From an uncultured Gammaproteobacteria bacterium (GTDB taxonomy: Bacteria > Pseudomonadota > Gammaproteobacteria > Pseudomonadales > Azotimanducaceae), in the NCBI GenBank assembly GCA_913045175.1, contig CAJWQG010000005.1:23078-87077 (forward strand): a stretch of DNA of 64,000 nucleotides. Direction: 5' to 3'. Position numbers and translations under genes: made by a program. Positions 36,818-45,027 of the stretch are shown here, one piece after another; position 1 is the stretch's first letter, and every line of letters begins with the position of its first letter. The notes below the pieces were generated by a model. The model saw only the letters and a list, made by a program, of their open reading frames with translations, was not told where the DNA came from and ran no database searches.

Positions 36818-38424
36818 CAGCTTTCCACCGCCCGACCCTTCTGAGGAAAGAGGCCCCGGGGTCGTTTCTGAATAAACAGAATGATGAAAATCAGCACCAG
36901 AATCTTCGCCACTACGGCGCCTGCCGCAGGCTCCAGCACTTTATTAACCACACCGAGGGATAGGCCCGCCACCAGCGTCCCCCAAAGATTTCCAACACCG
37001 CCAAACACAACGACCATGAAAGAATCGACAATATATCCCTGGCCCAAATTTGGCCCCACATTGGTGAGCTGCGATAAAGCAACACCTGCAACCCCGGCGA
37101 TACCAGCACCGAGGCCAAAAGTGAGGATATCGACTCTGGTATTCCTGATGCCCATTGCCTGCGCCATCGCCCGATTTTGCGTAACTGCTCTGACCTCAAG
37201 GCCTAAACGGGTCCGCTGCAATATCGTTAGCAACGCAGCAAATACCAGAAGTGCAAAAAAGAAAATGTAGAGCCGGTTGTAGGTAATTGACAAGCCCTGA
37301 ACAATCTCTAGGGAGCCGCTCATCCACTCTGGCGTTGCAACCGCACGATTTAGTGGAGAAAAGATACTGCGGACTGCCTGTTGCAGGATCAGACTCACAC
37401 CAAATGTTGCAAGTAGCGTCTCTAAAGGCCTGCCATAGAGAAACCTGATGACGCCGCGTTCAATCGCAATACCAACCAGGCCAGACACTATAAACGCTGC
37501 AGGGATCGCAATCAGCAGGGAGTACTCAAGCGCATAGGGAAACAACGTCTGCACCACGTAGGTTGTATAGGCACCCAGCATGATCAGTTCCCCGTGGGCC
37601 ATGTTAATGACTCCCATGACGCCAAAGGTGATCGATAGGCCAATTGCCGCTAACACCAGAATAGACCCGAGACTCAAACCAAAGAACAACGTCTCGATCC
37701 ACTGATAACGTTCTACTAATTCCTCAATATTCGCCAACGAACTTATCGCGGCATCACGCAATTGTTGATCCAGACTCTGGTCGCTGACGATTGCAGTCAG
37801 TTTGACACGGACGTTGGAATCCAGGTTATATGCGCTTGCTTTAATCGCGGCCAACTTAATAGCCTGGTCTTTGGAATCGAGATCAAAAACCACGATCGCG
37901 ACGTCAATGGCATCCTGTACGTCTTCGACCGGTTCCACTTCTCGTCGCTCGAGGAGTATTTCACGTAAACTGACATCGCCCGCGTTGATGATCGCCTGAA
38001 CCGCAGCAATGCGCGCATCAGGATCATCAACATTCAACTGTCGAGACGCAAACAAACCCTTCAACTGGCGACGCAGTTTGTTATTTACGCTGATTTTTTT
38101 AGCGCCGCGCCGACCAACTTTACCAAGATCCTCTCCCGAGGCCGCATCGGTTAGTTGATAGCCGCCACCCTCAAGTGAGACCACGACAACCACAGTATCG
38201 TCGCCTTTCTTCTTGTATAGCTTGCCGTCGATCAACGCCTGAAGAACCACATCGACCCGCTCGTGATCCATCGTTGCGAGCCGACTTGCCGCTTCCAGCT
38301 TGTCGTCAAACGACCGCGTATTGAGCTCATTTACTGCGGAGTCAAAGTCATCCCCAAACGCAGCAGTCGACGCACTAGTAATCACCACGACCGCCAGGAC
38401 AACAAGCGTCTTGAGATTAATCAA
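36817..38424 (-). CDS. urtB: Urea ABC transporter permease UrtB
   Basis: A 535-residue permease. A signal-like N-terminus (VVLAVVVITSASTAAFG) is followed by about 220 residues of HEAT-like helical repeats, an extension common in proteobacterial UrtB. The LivH-type membrane domain then begins near residue 235 (GLSLGSILVLAAIGLSITFGVMGVINMAHGELIMLGAY). The start is a TTG at 38424 with TAGGAG six bases upstream. The 85-bp gap from urtA carries a strong hairpin. Confidence 0.93.
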   Translation of the reverse strand: MINLKTLVVLAVVVITSASTAAFGDDFDSAVNELNTRSFDDKLEAASRLATMDHERVDVVLQALIDGKLYKKKGDDTVVVVVSLEGGGYQLTDAASGEDLGKVGRRGAKKISVNNKLRRQLKGLFASRQLNVDDPDARIAAVQAIINAGDVSLREILLERREVEPVEDVQDAIDVAIVVFDLDSKDQAIKLAAIKASAYNLDSNVRVKLTAIVSDQSLDQQLRDAAISSLANIEELVERYQWIETLFFGLSLGSILVLAAIGLSITFGVMGVINMAHGELIMLGAYTTYVVQTLFPYALEYSLLIAIPAAFIVSGLVGIAIERGVIRFLYGRPLETLLATFGVSLILQQAVRSIFSPLNRAVATPEWMSGSLEIVQGLSITYNRLYIFFFALLVFAALLTILQRTRLGLEVRAVTQNRAMAQAMGIRNTRVDILTFGLGAGIAGVAGVALSQLTNVGPNLGQGYIVDSFMVVVFGGVGNLWGTLVAGLSLGVVNKVLEPAAGAVVAKILVLIFIILFIQKRPRGLFPQKGRAVES

Positions 38425-38461
38425 AAGTATCTCCTAACAATACCCTCCCCCCAAAGGAGGA

Positions 38462-38482
38462 CGAGCGGGTAAAACCCGCTCG
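38462..38482 (-). terminator. Hairpin between urtA and urtB (attenuator or RNA-processing site)
   Basis: A perfect 9-bp stem, CGAGCGGGT / ACCCGCTCG, with a 3-nt loop lies about 28 bases after the urtA stop. No U-run follows on the minus strand, so it is more likely a partial terminator or a 3'-stabilising structure. Such hairpins often let the binding-protein gene be expressed above the permease genes. Confidence 0.6.
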
Positions 38483-38509
38483 CCAATATACCATGAAGCC
38501 TAGAGAAGC

Positions 38510-39790
38510 TTACTCGTAGTTTTGACCCGAACAGGCGCCGCTCTTGACGTTGTAGTTGCCACAAGACAGTGGAGCCTGCCAGTCAGCAGTGATGTCCATT
38601 GACCCCGGCAAGAAATCCGACCAGGCATCGCCAGGTACGGTACCCGGTGTCTGCCAGACTGTATCGAACTGTCCGTCGTCCTGAATCTCACCAATTAAGA
38701 CTGGCTTGGTAATGTGATGGTTTGGCATCATCGTAGCCAGGCCACCGGAAAGATTAGGAACAGCAACGCCGATGATGGCATCCTGAACCGCACTAGAATC
38801 TGTAGTGCCGGCCTTCTTAACCGCCTCTACCCACATCTTGAATCCAATATAGTGCGCTTCCATAGGGTCGTTAGTGACTCGATCTTCATCATCTATAAAC
38901 GCAAGCCAGCTATCGATAAAATCATCGTTAACGTCCGCATCGACACTCATAAAATAGTTCCATGCAGCCAGGTGACCCACCAACGGACCAGTATCAATGC
39001 CGGAAAGCTCTTCTTCACCAACTGAGAATGCGATAACTGGAATGTCCTCAGCGGAAAGACCCTGATTACCTAGTTCCTTGTAAAAAGGAACGTTGGCGTC
39101 ACCGTTAATGGTCGATACCACAGCTGTCTTCTTACCCGCTGAACCAAATTTCTTAATGTCTGCGACAATTGATTGCCAATCGGCATGGCCAAAGGGCGTG
39201 TAATTTATCATTATGTCCTTGTCAGCTACACCCTTCGCTTTGAGGTACGCCTCAAGAATCTTGTTCGTGGTTCTTGGATATACGTAATCGGTTCCCGCAA
39301 GCACCCATCGCTCCGCACCAATCTCATTCATCAGATAATCGACCGCAGGAATCGCTTGCTGATTAGGCGCAGCACCGGTGTAGAAAACATTCTTAGACGA
39401 TTCCTCACCTTCATACTGTACCGGATAGAACAATAGACTGTTTAATTCTTCAAAGACTGGTAGAACTGACTTCCGTGAAACGGATGTCCAGCAACCAAAA
39501 ACGACGTCAACCTTTTCTTTCTCGATCAGTTCACGAGCTTTTTCTGCAAACAAGGGCCAATTAGAGGCTGGGTCAACGACCACAGCTTCCAGCTTTTTGC
39601 CCAGCAAGCCACCAGCAGCATTTTGCTCCTCGACCATCATCAAAATGGTGTCTTTCAATGTGGTCTCACTAATGGCCATCGTGCCCGATAGCGAGTGTAA
39701 TACACCAACCTTAATTGTATCCGCGGCTGCCCAGCTAGCACTGAAGCTTAAAACCACCACTGCGCAAACTCTTATTAGTTGTCTAACCAT
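38510..39790 (-). CDS. urtA: Urea ABC transporter substrate-binding protein UrtA
   Basis: A 426-residue periplasmic binding protein. It has a signal peptide (MVRQLIRVCAVVVLSFSASWAAA), then TIKVGVLHSLSGTMAISE, CWTSVSRKSVLPVFEELNSL and FYPVQYEGEESS, the UrtA hallmarks that separate it from amino-acid LivK proteins. The ATG at 39790 has GGAGGA nine bases upstream and begins the signal peptide; the ORF track starts 34 residues too early. It leads the 13-gene urt-ure array. Confidence 0.96.
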   Translation of the reverse strand: MVRQLIRVCAVVVLSFSASWAAADTIKVGVLHSLSGTMAISETTLKDTILMMVEEQNAAGGLLGKKLEAVVVDPASNWPLFAEKARELIEKEKVDVVFGCWTSVSRKSVLPVFEELNSLLFYPVQYEGEESSKNVFYTGAAPNQQAIPAVDYLMNEIGAERWVLAGTDYVYPRTTNKILEAYLKAKGVADKDIMINYTPFGHADWQSIVADIKKFGSAGKKTAVVSTINGDANVPFYKELGNQGLSAEDIPVIAFSVGEEELSGIDTGPLVGHLAAWNYFMSVDADVNDDFIDSWLAFIDDEDRVTNDPMEAHYIGFKMWVEAVKKAGTTDSSAVQDAIIGVAVPNLSGGLATMMPNHHITKPVLIGEIQDDGQFDTVWQTPGTVPGDAWSDFLPGSMDITADWQAPLSCGNYNVKSGACSGQNYE

Positions 39791-39862
39791 GTGTCCTCCA
39801 AATAGAACCCTGTTTTTGTTGTTACCGATAGGTAGCAATAACTGAGCCAGAATACTGGCGTC

Positions 39863-39878
39863 AATAAGCGCACTTATT
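39863..39878. promoter_or_regulatory. Inverted repeat AATAAG-N4-CTTATT upstream of urtA
   Basis: A perfect 6-bp inverted repeat lies about 80 bases upstream of the urtA ATG. It overlaps alternating GCAC and GTGC half-sites (GCAC at 39870-39873, GTGC at 39879-39882, GCAC at 39889-39892). It may be part of the regulator-binding region. No convincing sigma-54 or sigma-70 promoter was found around it. Confidence 0.35.
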
Positions 39879-39917
39879 GTGCAAAAACGCACATATATAG
39901 GGATTCGGGGGTTTGGA

Positions 39918-39936
39918 GCGCACCAGGCCAGTGCGC
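39918..39936. promoter_or_regulatory. Candidate NtrC-type site upstream of urtA
   Basis: GCGCACCAGGCCAGTGCGC contains GCAC-N7-GTGC with CA directly after the left half, matching the core and spacing of the enterobacterial NtrC site (TGCACCA-N-TGGTGCA); only the outer bases differ. It is centred about 137 bases before the urtA start, a normal enhancer distance. Urea uptake genes are commonly under NtrC, which supports the reading. No clear -24/-12 promoter was found, so the call is tentative. Confidence 0.45.
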
Positions 39937-39953
39937 ACTAGATCACTGCTGGG

Positions 39954-40316
39954 TTATTGTCGATTCTTCATCAATGAGTTTTTAACGTGAATCTTGCCAT
40001 CGCGAAAGGTAAACAGATCACAACCATCGACTTCCAGTTTGGTTCCATCGGCCCTCGTGGCAACAATGGTCCACTCAGAACAGCCACGATTTCCATCAAC
40101 AAAATGGCTCGCGTTCTCGAAAGAAATATCCGGCAGGTCAGTCCAGACTTCTACGAATCGGCGTTTTACCGCTGCACATCCGTCAAAACGCGTACCATAT
40201 CGTTCTGCACCGCCGCCAGTTTCAAATATGCAGTCCTCGCTCATGTAGGACATAATTTTGTCGATATCATGCTCGTTCTAGGCATCCGCATATTGCTGCA
40301 GGTCATCTAAACCCAT
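39954..40316 (-). pseudogene. SnoaL/NTF2-like protein interrupted by TAG
   Basis: The 99-residue ORF (39954-40253) lacks the first helix of the NTF2-like fold. Upstream in the same frame an ATG at 40316 gives MGLDDLQQYADA, then TAG (40278-40280), then NEHDIDKIMSYMSEDCIFET. SnoaL-like proteins normally have W here (AWNxHDxDxI), so TGG to TAG explains the break. The rest (GTRFDGCAAVKRRFVEVW, CDLFTFRDGKI) is normal. It is probably inactive, or translated from the internal ATG without helix 1. The fold serves many ligands, so no role is assigned. Confidence 0.72.
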
Positions 40317-40369
40317 GGGCTCCCCTCCCAACTAGCGAAGGAAGCCATGATGCCATGGACCCTGGGCAG

Positions 40370-40717
40370 TTAACCACCAGCTTTCAACTGATCCAACTCT
40401 TCGGCGCTCACTTGATCGATGGAGATTATCTGACAGACTTCATGTCTTGACTTCACATTGTCAAAACCAGGGCGAACAACATTATTGGTCGACGTAATCC
40501 CAATGCGTTCCGAATGACGCAACTGATGACAGCTATCGCGCAAATTAAGCACATAATGACGCGCTGGCCCAACGGTTACCGACACGCGATTGCTATCGAT
40601 GTATTTCCAATCACTGATGGTATGGACAAAATTAATACGGTCGAGCGGTGTCAATGCCAATACAGAACTGGTGAAAAACGTGCAAAGCAGCGTGGGAAAA
40701 ATGAGTCGATTCTTCAT
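40370..40717 (-). CDS. Small secreted DUF6491-like protein
   Basis: 115 residues with a signal peptide (MKNRLIFPTLLCTFFTSSVLA). The mature part has DWKYIDSNRVSV, YVLNLRDSCHQLRHSERIGIT and a second Cys in SRHEVCQIISID, so one disulfide is likely. The layout matches the small gammaproteobacterial family I know as DUF6491, whose function is unknown. An AAAGGAC lies upstream of the ATG. It is isolated, in divergent orientation to the next gene. Confidence 0.65.
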   Translation of the reverse strand: MKNRLIFPTLLCTFFTSSVLALTPLDRINFVHTISDWKYIDSNRVSVTVGPARHYVLNLRDSCHQLRHSERIGITSTNNVVRPGFDNVKSRHEVCQIISIDQVSAEELDQLKAGG

Positions 40718-40846
40718 GTCTTAGTCCTTTGGATTGTCTAGGTAAATCCTAAAGGCAGGAAACTGAATCAAAACTGAACCTCATCCCTACCATTTTGCTT
40801 TCTTCAGCGTTATGGTTCTACCAGCTTTATGGTGCCGGAGGGGCCT

Positions 40847-41761
40847 ATGAAACGCCCATTACTGATTTTTGCATTCTTTACCTTAACTTTTTCTGCAACG
40901 GCCGACGAAAAAGCCACTGACCCGGCCTGGATAGACCCGGTCTGGATAGATCTTGTCGTACCTGCAGATTCCCTGGCTATCGGGCGTGCCAGTGTAGAAT
41001 CCGTATTGGATACCCCACTCGGGAAATCTGTCAGGAATAACAGAAGAAACACCTACAGCAATATGAATAAGTTCCTGAAAGATGGGTTTAATCTTTCTGC
41101 CAAAAAGCTGCGATATGCCTGGTTCGCGTTCTCGGCCTCCCAGGGAAGCATGATGTTTATACAAGGGGACTTTGACGAAGGAAAGATCACCAAAAAGATG
41201 CAGCGCAGAAAAGACTGGGACACGATTGACATCAAGAACACGCTGCAGGTATCAAACTACAAAAACGATTACGGCTCGCAACAGACAGCAGCACTGCTGC
41301 GAGATAACCTCATCGCTATGGGTTCTCGGGATGTAATGATAGAAGTTCTTGTCAGATGGCAACAAGGTCTCCAATCGCCTCCACGTCCCGGGATCGTTCA
41401 AATCGTCAACAGCGAAGCACAGGTTTCTGCCGTTGTTCTTGACCTGACACCGTTTCAACAAGCCAATCCAACCTACGCTTTGATCAACCACGCGTGGCTC
41501 GAAGGTTATATTGATAATGATGCGCACATGACAATCAGTACCGAATCTTTAAACGCTCAGGTAACACAGGGCCTTGAACAGATCCTGCGAGGGTTGCTAC
41601 AGGTCATACCGACGCGACCCGAAATACTGGCTCAGCCCCTCGCCATCGAAGCGTTAAAAAACGCCAAGATGCAACGCGACGAAGCAATCCTGAATGTGAG
41701 CACATTCATTCCTGGAGATCTGGTGATGACTCGCTTCCCGATGCAACGCCGCGCCTTGTAG
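40847..41761 (+). CDS. Secreted protein of unknown function
   Basis: About 304 residues with a signal peptide (MKRPLLIFAFFTLTFSATA) and no membrane segment after it. I do not recognise the family. The mature part begins with an acidic stretch containing a duplicated DPAWI/DPVWI unit, then a basic region (KSVRNNRRNTYSNMNKFLK), beta-rich segments and a helical C-terminus. The ATG at 40847 is chosen because GGAGGGG stands just upstream. It ends 9 nt before the convergent carboxylesterase. Confidence 0.65.
   Translation: MKRPLLIFAFFTLTFSATADEKATDPAWIDPVWIDLVVPADSLAIGRASVESVLDTPLGKSVRNNRRNTYSNMNKFLKDGFNLSAKKLRYAWFAFSASQGSMMFIQGDFDEGKITKKMQRRKDWDTIDIKNTLQVSNYKNDYGSQQTAALLRDNLIAMGSRDVMIEVLVRWQQGLQSPPRPGIVQIVNSEAQVSAVVLDLTPFQQANPTYALINHAWLEGYIDNDAHMTISTESLNAQVTQGLEQILRGLLQVIPTRPEILAQPLAIEALKNAKMQRDEAILNVSTFIPGDLVMTRFPMQRRAL
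40921..40950. repeat. 15-bp in-frame tandem duplication
   Basis: CCCGGCCTGGATAGA is followed by CCCGGTCTGGATAGA in the secreted-protein gene. It adds five residues (the P-x-W-I-D unit) without breaking the frame, just after the predicted signal peptide. Confidence 0.75.
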
Positions 41762-41769
41762 TTTGAGGG

Positions 41770-43242
41770 TTACAACAAGTCGCAGGTTGGCTTTCTAAGA
41801 CCTGATCGGAAACTTATCGTCGTATCGAAGTCAATGTATTCATCGGAAGCAGTATCGTAGGCGGGCCAGGCGGGCAACGACGGTCCGTTCGGGTCGCCGG
41901 TTTTTGCGAACTGTACCCATAAAGAGCTTATTAGCTCCGCGAGCCGCTGGTCTTCGGCATCATCATCTTCCGGAAGATTATTAAACACATAGGCGATTTC
42001 AATTGAGTGGTACGCGGCGTCAATCGGTACCTTCGGGTTTCGCCTCGAGAAACAATAAAGGTAACCATTGCTGTTGATGTTGTGCAGCGCCGCGGCAACA
42101 TCACGCGTACTTTTCGCAAACGTTGTATCGGTAAAATAATCGGTAAACGCAGCCCTGATATCCTCGTTCGATTCTGCAGGATAGATCTCCAACAAGCTAT
42201 CCCCACTGTCTCCTGCGCGCCAGCGAACGAATGCTTCATAGTTTTCCACTGACTCAAGAACAAAGGAAAGGCCCTCCATTGCTGCCCAATAGCCACCCTC
42301 CTCGGCGTTGATTCCAAGCATGACAGGAACATCATGGGATTCTCTTCGCTCGGTTAAGACCCACTCGTCCATCACCGGTCCAAAACTGAATGCGCTTACC
42401 TGAGCGCCAGCACTCACCACTTCCTCCATGGGAATTTCATTGACTGTTTCATCCAACAAAGATGGAGCATCAAATGCTCGAAGTTTTGCCATATCATCAT
42501 CACCAGATTCAGTGAGCATCTTTTCAGCAAACCGTTCTCCCACTGTTTCAAGCATTTTGAGGGGCGGCCCCACATCAGTACCACCAGGCGCACTCTGGGA
42601 AATGGCACGATGAAACAATCCTTGCGCCAGGGGAGACACCCGAAGAAGATTGACGCTCATGGCACCAGCAGACTCCCCGAAAATGGTTACGCAATCAGGA
42701 TCACCGCCAAAGGCCGAGATGTTGTTACGTACCCAGGTCAGGGCAGCAATCTGGTCCAGCAGTCCATAGTTACCCGATACTCCAGACTTTGATTCAGAAC
42801 TAAGGAGAGGATGCGCGAAAAAACCGAAAATCCCGAGGCGATAGTTAATAGTAACAACAACGACCCCTTTACTTGCTAGCGCCGCGCCATCAAAATTGCG
42901 CTGATGACCCCAGCCGTTTTCGAAACCGCCGCCATGGATCCATACCATTACCGGGCACTGACTACCTTGTTCTCTGCACCACACGTTTAGATACAGACAG
43001 TCCTCGCTGGTACGAGGTCGCTCCTGAATTAACACGTCCGAAAAGAACCCTTCGGACTGTGGACATGCGGGACCAAATTCGGTGCAGACACGCGGCTCGT
43101 CCCAGGGTACAACCGGTTGTGGTTCAACCCATCGCAGGTCTCCCAGGGGAGGGGCTGCATAGGGGACGCCACGATACGCAGCCATGTTCGACGCTGAGTC
43201 GACCACCTCACCAACAATAGGTCCCGCTTCAATTTCGATCAC
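41770..43242 (-). CDS. Type B carboxylesterase
   Basis: A 490-residue alpha/beta-hydrolase of the acetylcholinesterase family. It has YRGVPYAAPPLGDLRW at the N-terminus, SEDCLYLNVW, the oxyanion hole GGGFENG, and the nucleophile motif TIFGESAGAMS. The acid is probably in the INAEEGGY region and the His in AAYHSIEIAYVF. No signal peptide is seen, so it acts in the cytosol on carboxylic esters. The GTG start overlaps the upstream amidohydrolase stop by 4 nt (GTGA), so the two probably act in one pathway. Confidence 0.9.
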   Translation of the reverse strand: MIEIEAGPIVGEVVDSASNMAAYRGVPYAAPPLGDLRWVEPQPVVPWDEPRVCTEFGPACPQSEGFFSDVLIQERPRTSEDCLYLNVWCREQGSQCPVMVWIHGGGFENGWGHQRNFDGAALASKGVVVVTINYRLGIFGFFAHPLLSSESKSGVSGNYGLLDQIAALTWVRNNISAFGGDPDCVTIFGESAGAMSVNLLRVSPLAQGLFHRAISQSAPGGTDVGPPLKMLETVGERFAEKMLTESGDDDMAKLRAFDAPSLLDETVNEIPMEEVVSAGAQVSAFSFGPVMDEWVLTERRESHDVPVMLGINAEEGGYWAAMEGLSFVLESVENYEAFVRWRAGDSGDSLLEIYPAESNEDIRAAFTDYFTDTTFAKSTRDVAAALHNINSNGYLYCFSRRNPKVPIDAAYHSIEIAYVFNNLPEDDDAEDQRLAELISSLWVQFAKTGDPNGPSLPAWPAYDTASDEYIDFDTTISFRSGLRKPTCDLL

Positions 43243-44945
43243 AAATGCGCCAACGGGCCTCTTAACAGTTCCCCGGATGCGGCACCTGTGTGTTCATTGT
43301 CACGCAGTAGAATTTCGCCATTAACAACCGTAGCGAGCAACCCTTGTGCGGTTTGCTTCAGACGTGTTGCCCCCGCAGGAAGATCATTAACAACTTCAGG
43401 AAGATTTGGCGCAAAAGTCTCCGGGTCAAAAATAGCTAGGTCGCCAGCCATACCGAGCCGCAGCAAACCCCGATCATGCAGTCCCCATTGGGACGCGGTA
43501 TCGAAGGTCACATATCGAACTGCCTCCTCAAGACTAAGCGCCTGCTCCTCACGAACCCACTGGCTAAAGATATTGGTTTGCAGCGAACTATCCATAATTT
43601 GTGATACGTGTGCACCAGAATCAGAGAACGTCACGACAGAACGCGGGTGCTTCATCATCTCAATCACGTCCGCATCATCATGATTATTGATGGGTGAACG
43701 AAACAAGGCTTTGAACTTCGACTCCAACGCAATATCGATCAAAGCCTCGACCGGGGAAACTCCCCTGCCCTTGGCAATGTCAGCGAGTGACTCGCCAGGC
43801 TGGGTGAGATCAGTCATATGAAAGACCCAGTCCCAGTCGGGCGGCATGATGGTATGGCCGCCGCGCTTATGACGAGAGCTGGCGCCACTGGCCTCGGCAA
43901 TCAGTTTCTCCCGCAGACTAGCGTCTGAAAAGCTGACACGCTGTTCCGAAAGTGGAAGCCTGCGAATGTCACGCCACACATCCCAGCTATCGAACGGTGT
44001 ATGCGCTTCGAAGCTGTAAATAATATTTAGAGAGCGGGAGTGAACCTGGGCAAACATCCGGCCGCCGGCCTCTGCAACCTCGTCCAGCAGGTCAAAATAG
44101 GAACGCCAAACCTCCGGTGCCTCTCTTTTTGCGAACATGCCCCAGGTAATGGGCACCCCGGACTCAACCGCCAATGATTTCAGGCGCTGGTGGTACTCAC
44201 GAACATTCTCCGGGTCCCTGCCATGATTTTCTCCGGCGATCTCAAAAATGCCAGCCCCGGTTTTACCCATGGCATTCACAATGTGGCGAACTTCCTCCCA
44301 ACCAGCGACGCGACTCGCCACAGGCTTGTGGTCCGAAGTCTCATGGTTTGGCGAGCGAGACGTCGTAAACCCGATCGCACCAGCACGAACGGCTTCCTGA
44401 ACCATCTGACACATCTGCTGAACTTCGGCTTCGGTTGCCTCTTCTTCAAATGCCCGCGCACCCATAACATAGGTACGCAATGCGGAGTGTCCTATATAGC
44501 CTGCATAGTTTATGCCTTTGGGAAGGCTATCGAGAACATCCAGATACTCTGGAAAGGTTTCCCAACGCCAGTTGATGCCGGCCAGCATCGCTTCCCTGGC
44601 GATATCCTCAGCCCGTTCAAGATTGCGAAACACGAGATCGGCCTCATCTTCACGACAGGGCGCCAGGGTGAACCCGCAATTGCCCATAACGACGGATGTT
44701 ACCCCGTGGTAGCAGGAACATGAGCCAATAGGATCCCAAAATACCTGTGCATCCATATGGGTATGACCGTCAACAAAACCTGGCGCAACCACATGACCTT
44801 CGGCATCCAATGTTTCCTTAGCCCGCTCATTAATACGACCGATGCGCGTGATTTTGCCATCGGTAATTCCCACGTCAGCCCTAAATCGCGGCGTCCCGGA
44901 ACCATCAATAACGGTTCCGTTCTTGACTAAAAGGTCGTAAGTCAT
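43239..44945 (-). CDS. N-acyl-D-amino-acid deacylase-like amidohydrolase
   Basis: A 568-residue metal-dependent amidohydrolase of the D-aminoacylase group. It has MTYDLLVKNGTVIDGSGTPR, the metal ligands VDGHTHMDAQVFWDP, VMGNCGFTLAPC (a Cys ligand typical of D-aminoacylases), GHSALRTYVMG and TFSDSGAHV with the catalytic Asp. The length and 'FSDSGAH' form also fit a large uncharacterised subgroup, so the exact substrate is unknown. AGGGGAAC precedes the ATG. It is coupled to the carboxylesterase gene. Confidence 0.88.
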   Translation of the reverse strand: MTYDLLVKNGTVIDGSGTPRFRADVGITDGKITRIGRINERAKETLDAEGHVVAPGFVDGHTHMDAQVFWDPIGSCSCYHGVTSVVMGNCGFTLAPCREDEADLVFRNLERAEDIAREAMLAGINWRWETFPEYLDVLDSLPKGINYAGYIGHSALRTYVMGARAFEEEATEAEVQQMCQMVQEAVRAGAIGFTTSRSPNHETSDHKPVASRVAGWEEVRHIVNAMGKTGAGIFEIAGENHGRDPENVREYHQRLKSLAVESGVPITWGMFAKREAPEVWRSYFDLLDEVAEAGGRMFAQVHSRSLNIIYSFEAHTPFDSWDVWRDIRRLPLSEQRVSFSDASLREKLIAEASGASSRHKRGGHTIMPPDWDWVFHMTDLTQPGESLADIAKGRGVSPVEALIDIALESKFKALFRSPINNHDDADVIEMMKHPRSVVTFSDSGAHVSQIMDSSLQTNIFSQWVREEQALSLEEAVRYVTFDTASQWGLHDRGLLRLGMAGDLAIFDPETFAPNLPEVVNDLPAGATRLKQTAQGLLATVVNGEILLRDNEHTGAASGELLRGPLAHL

Positions 44946-45027
44946 AATGTTCCCCTAGCACAGTGATTCCTTACAATAATCTTTTTTCTAGACCTTGCAC
45001 AACCCAGAGGCTAGAGTTCAGCCTGTG

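Noticed and set aside
39884-39900. Possible sigma-54 promoter (TGTGCG...TTGCA) upstream of urtA
   Set aside because: The -24 part does not match TGGCAC and the GG is missing, so it was not annotated.
13364-40316. Stop-codon reassignment (TAG or TAA read as Glu) to explain the broken genes
   Set aside because: TAG, TAA and TGA are all used as normal stops by intact genes in the window, and frameshifts occur beside the in-frame stops.
44190-44723. 177-aa plus-strand ORF opposite the amidohydrolase
   Set aside because: Antisense shadow without domain similarity.
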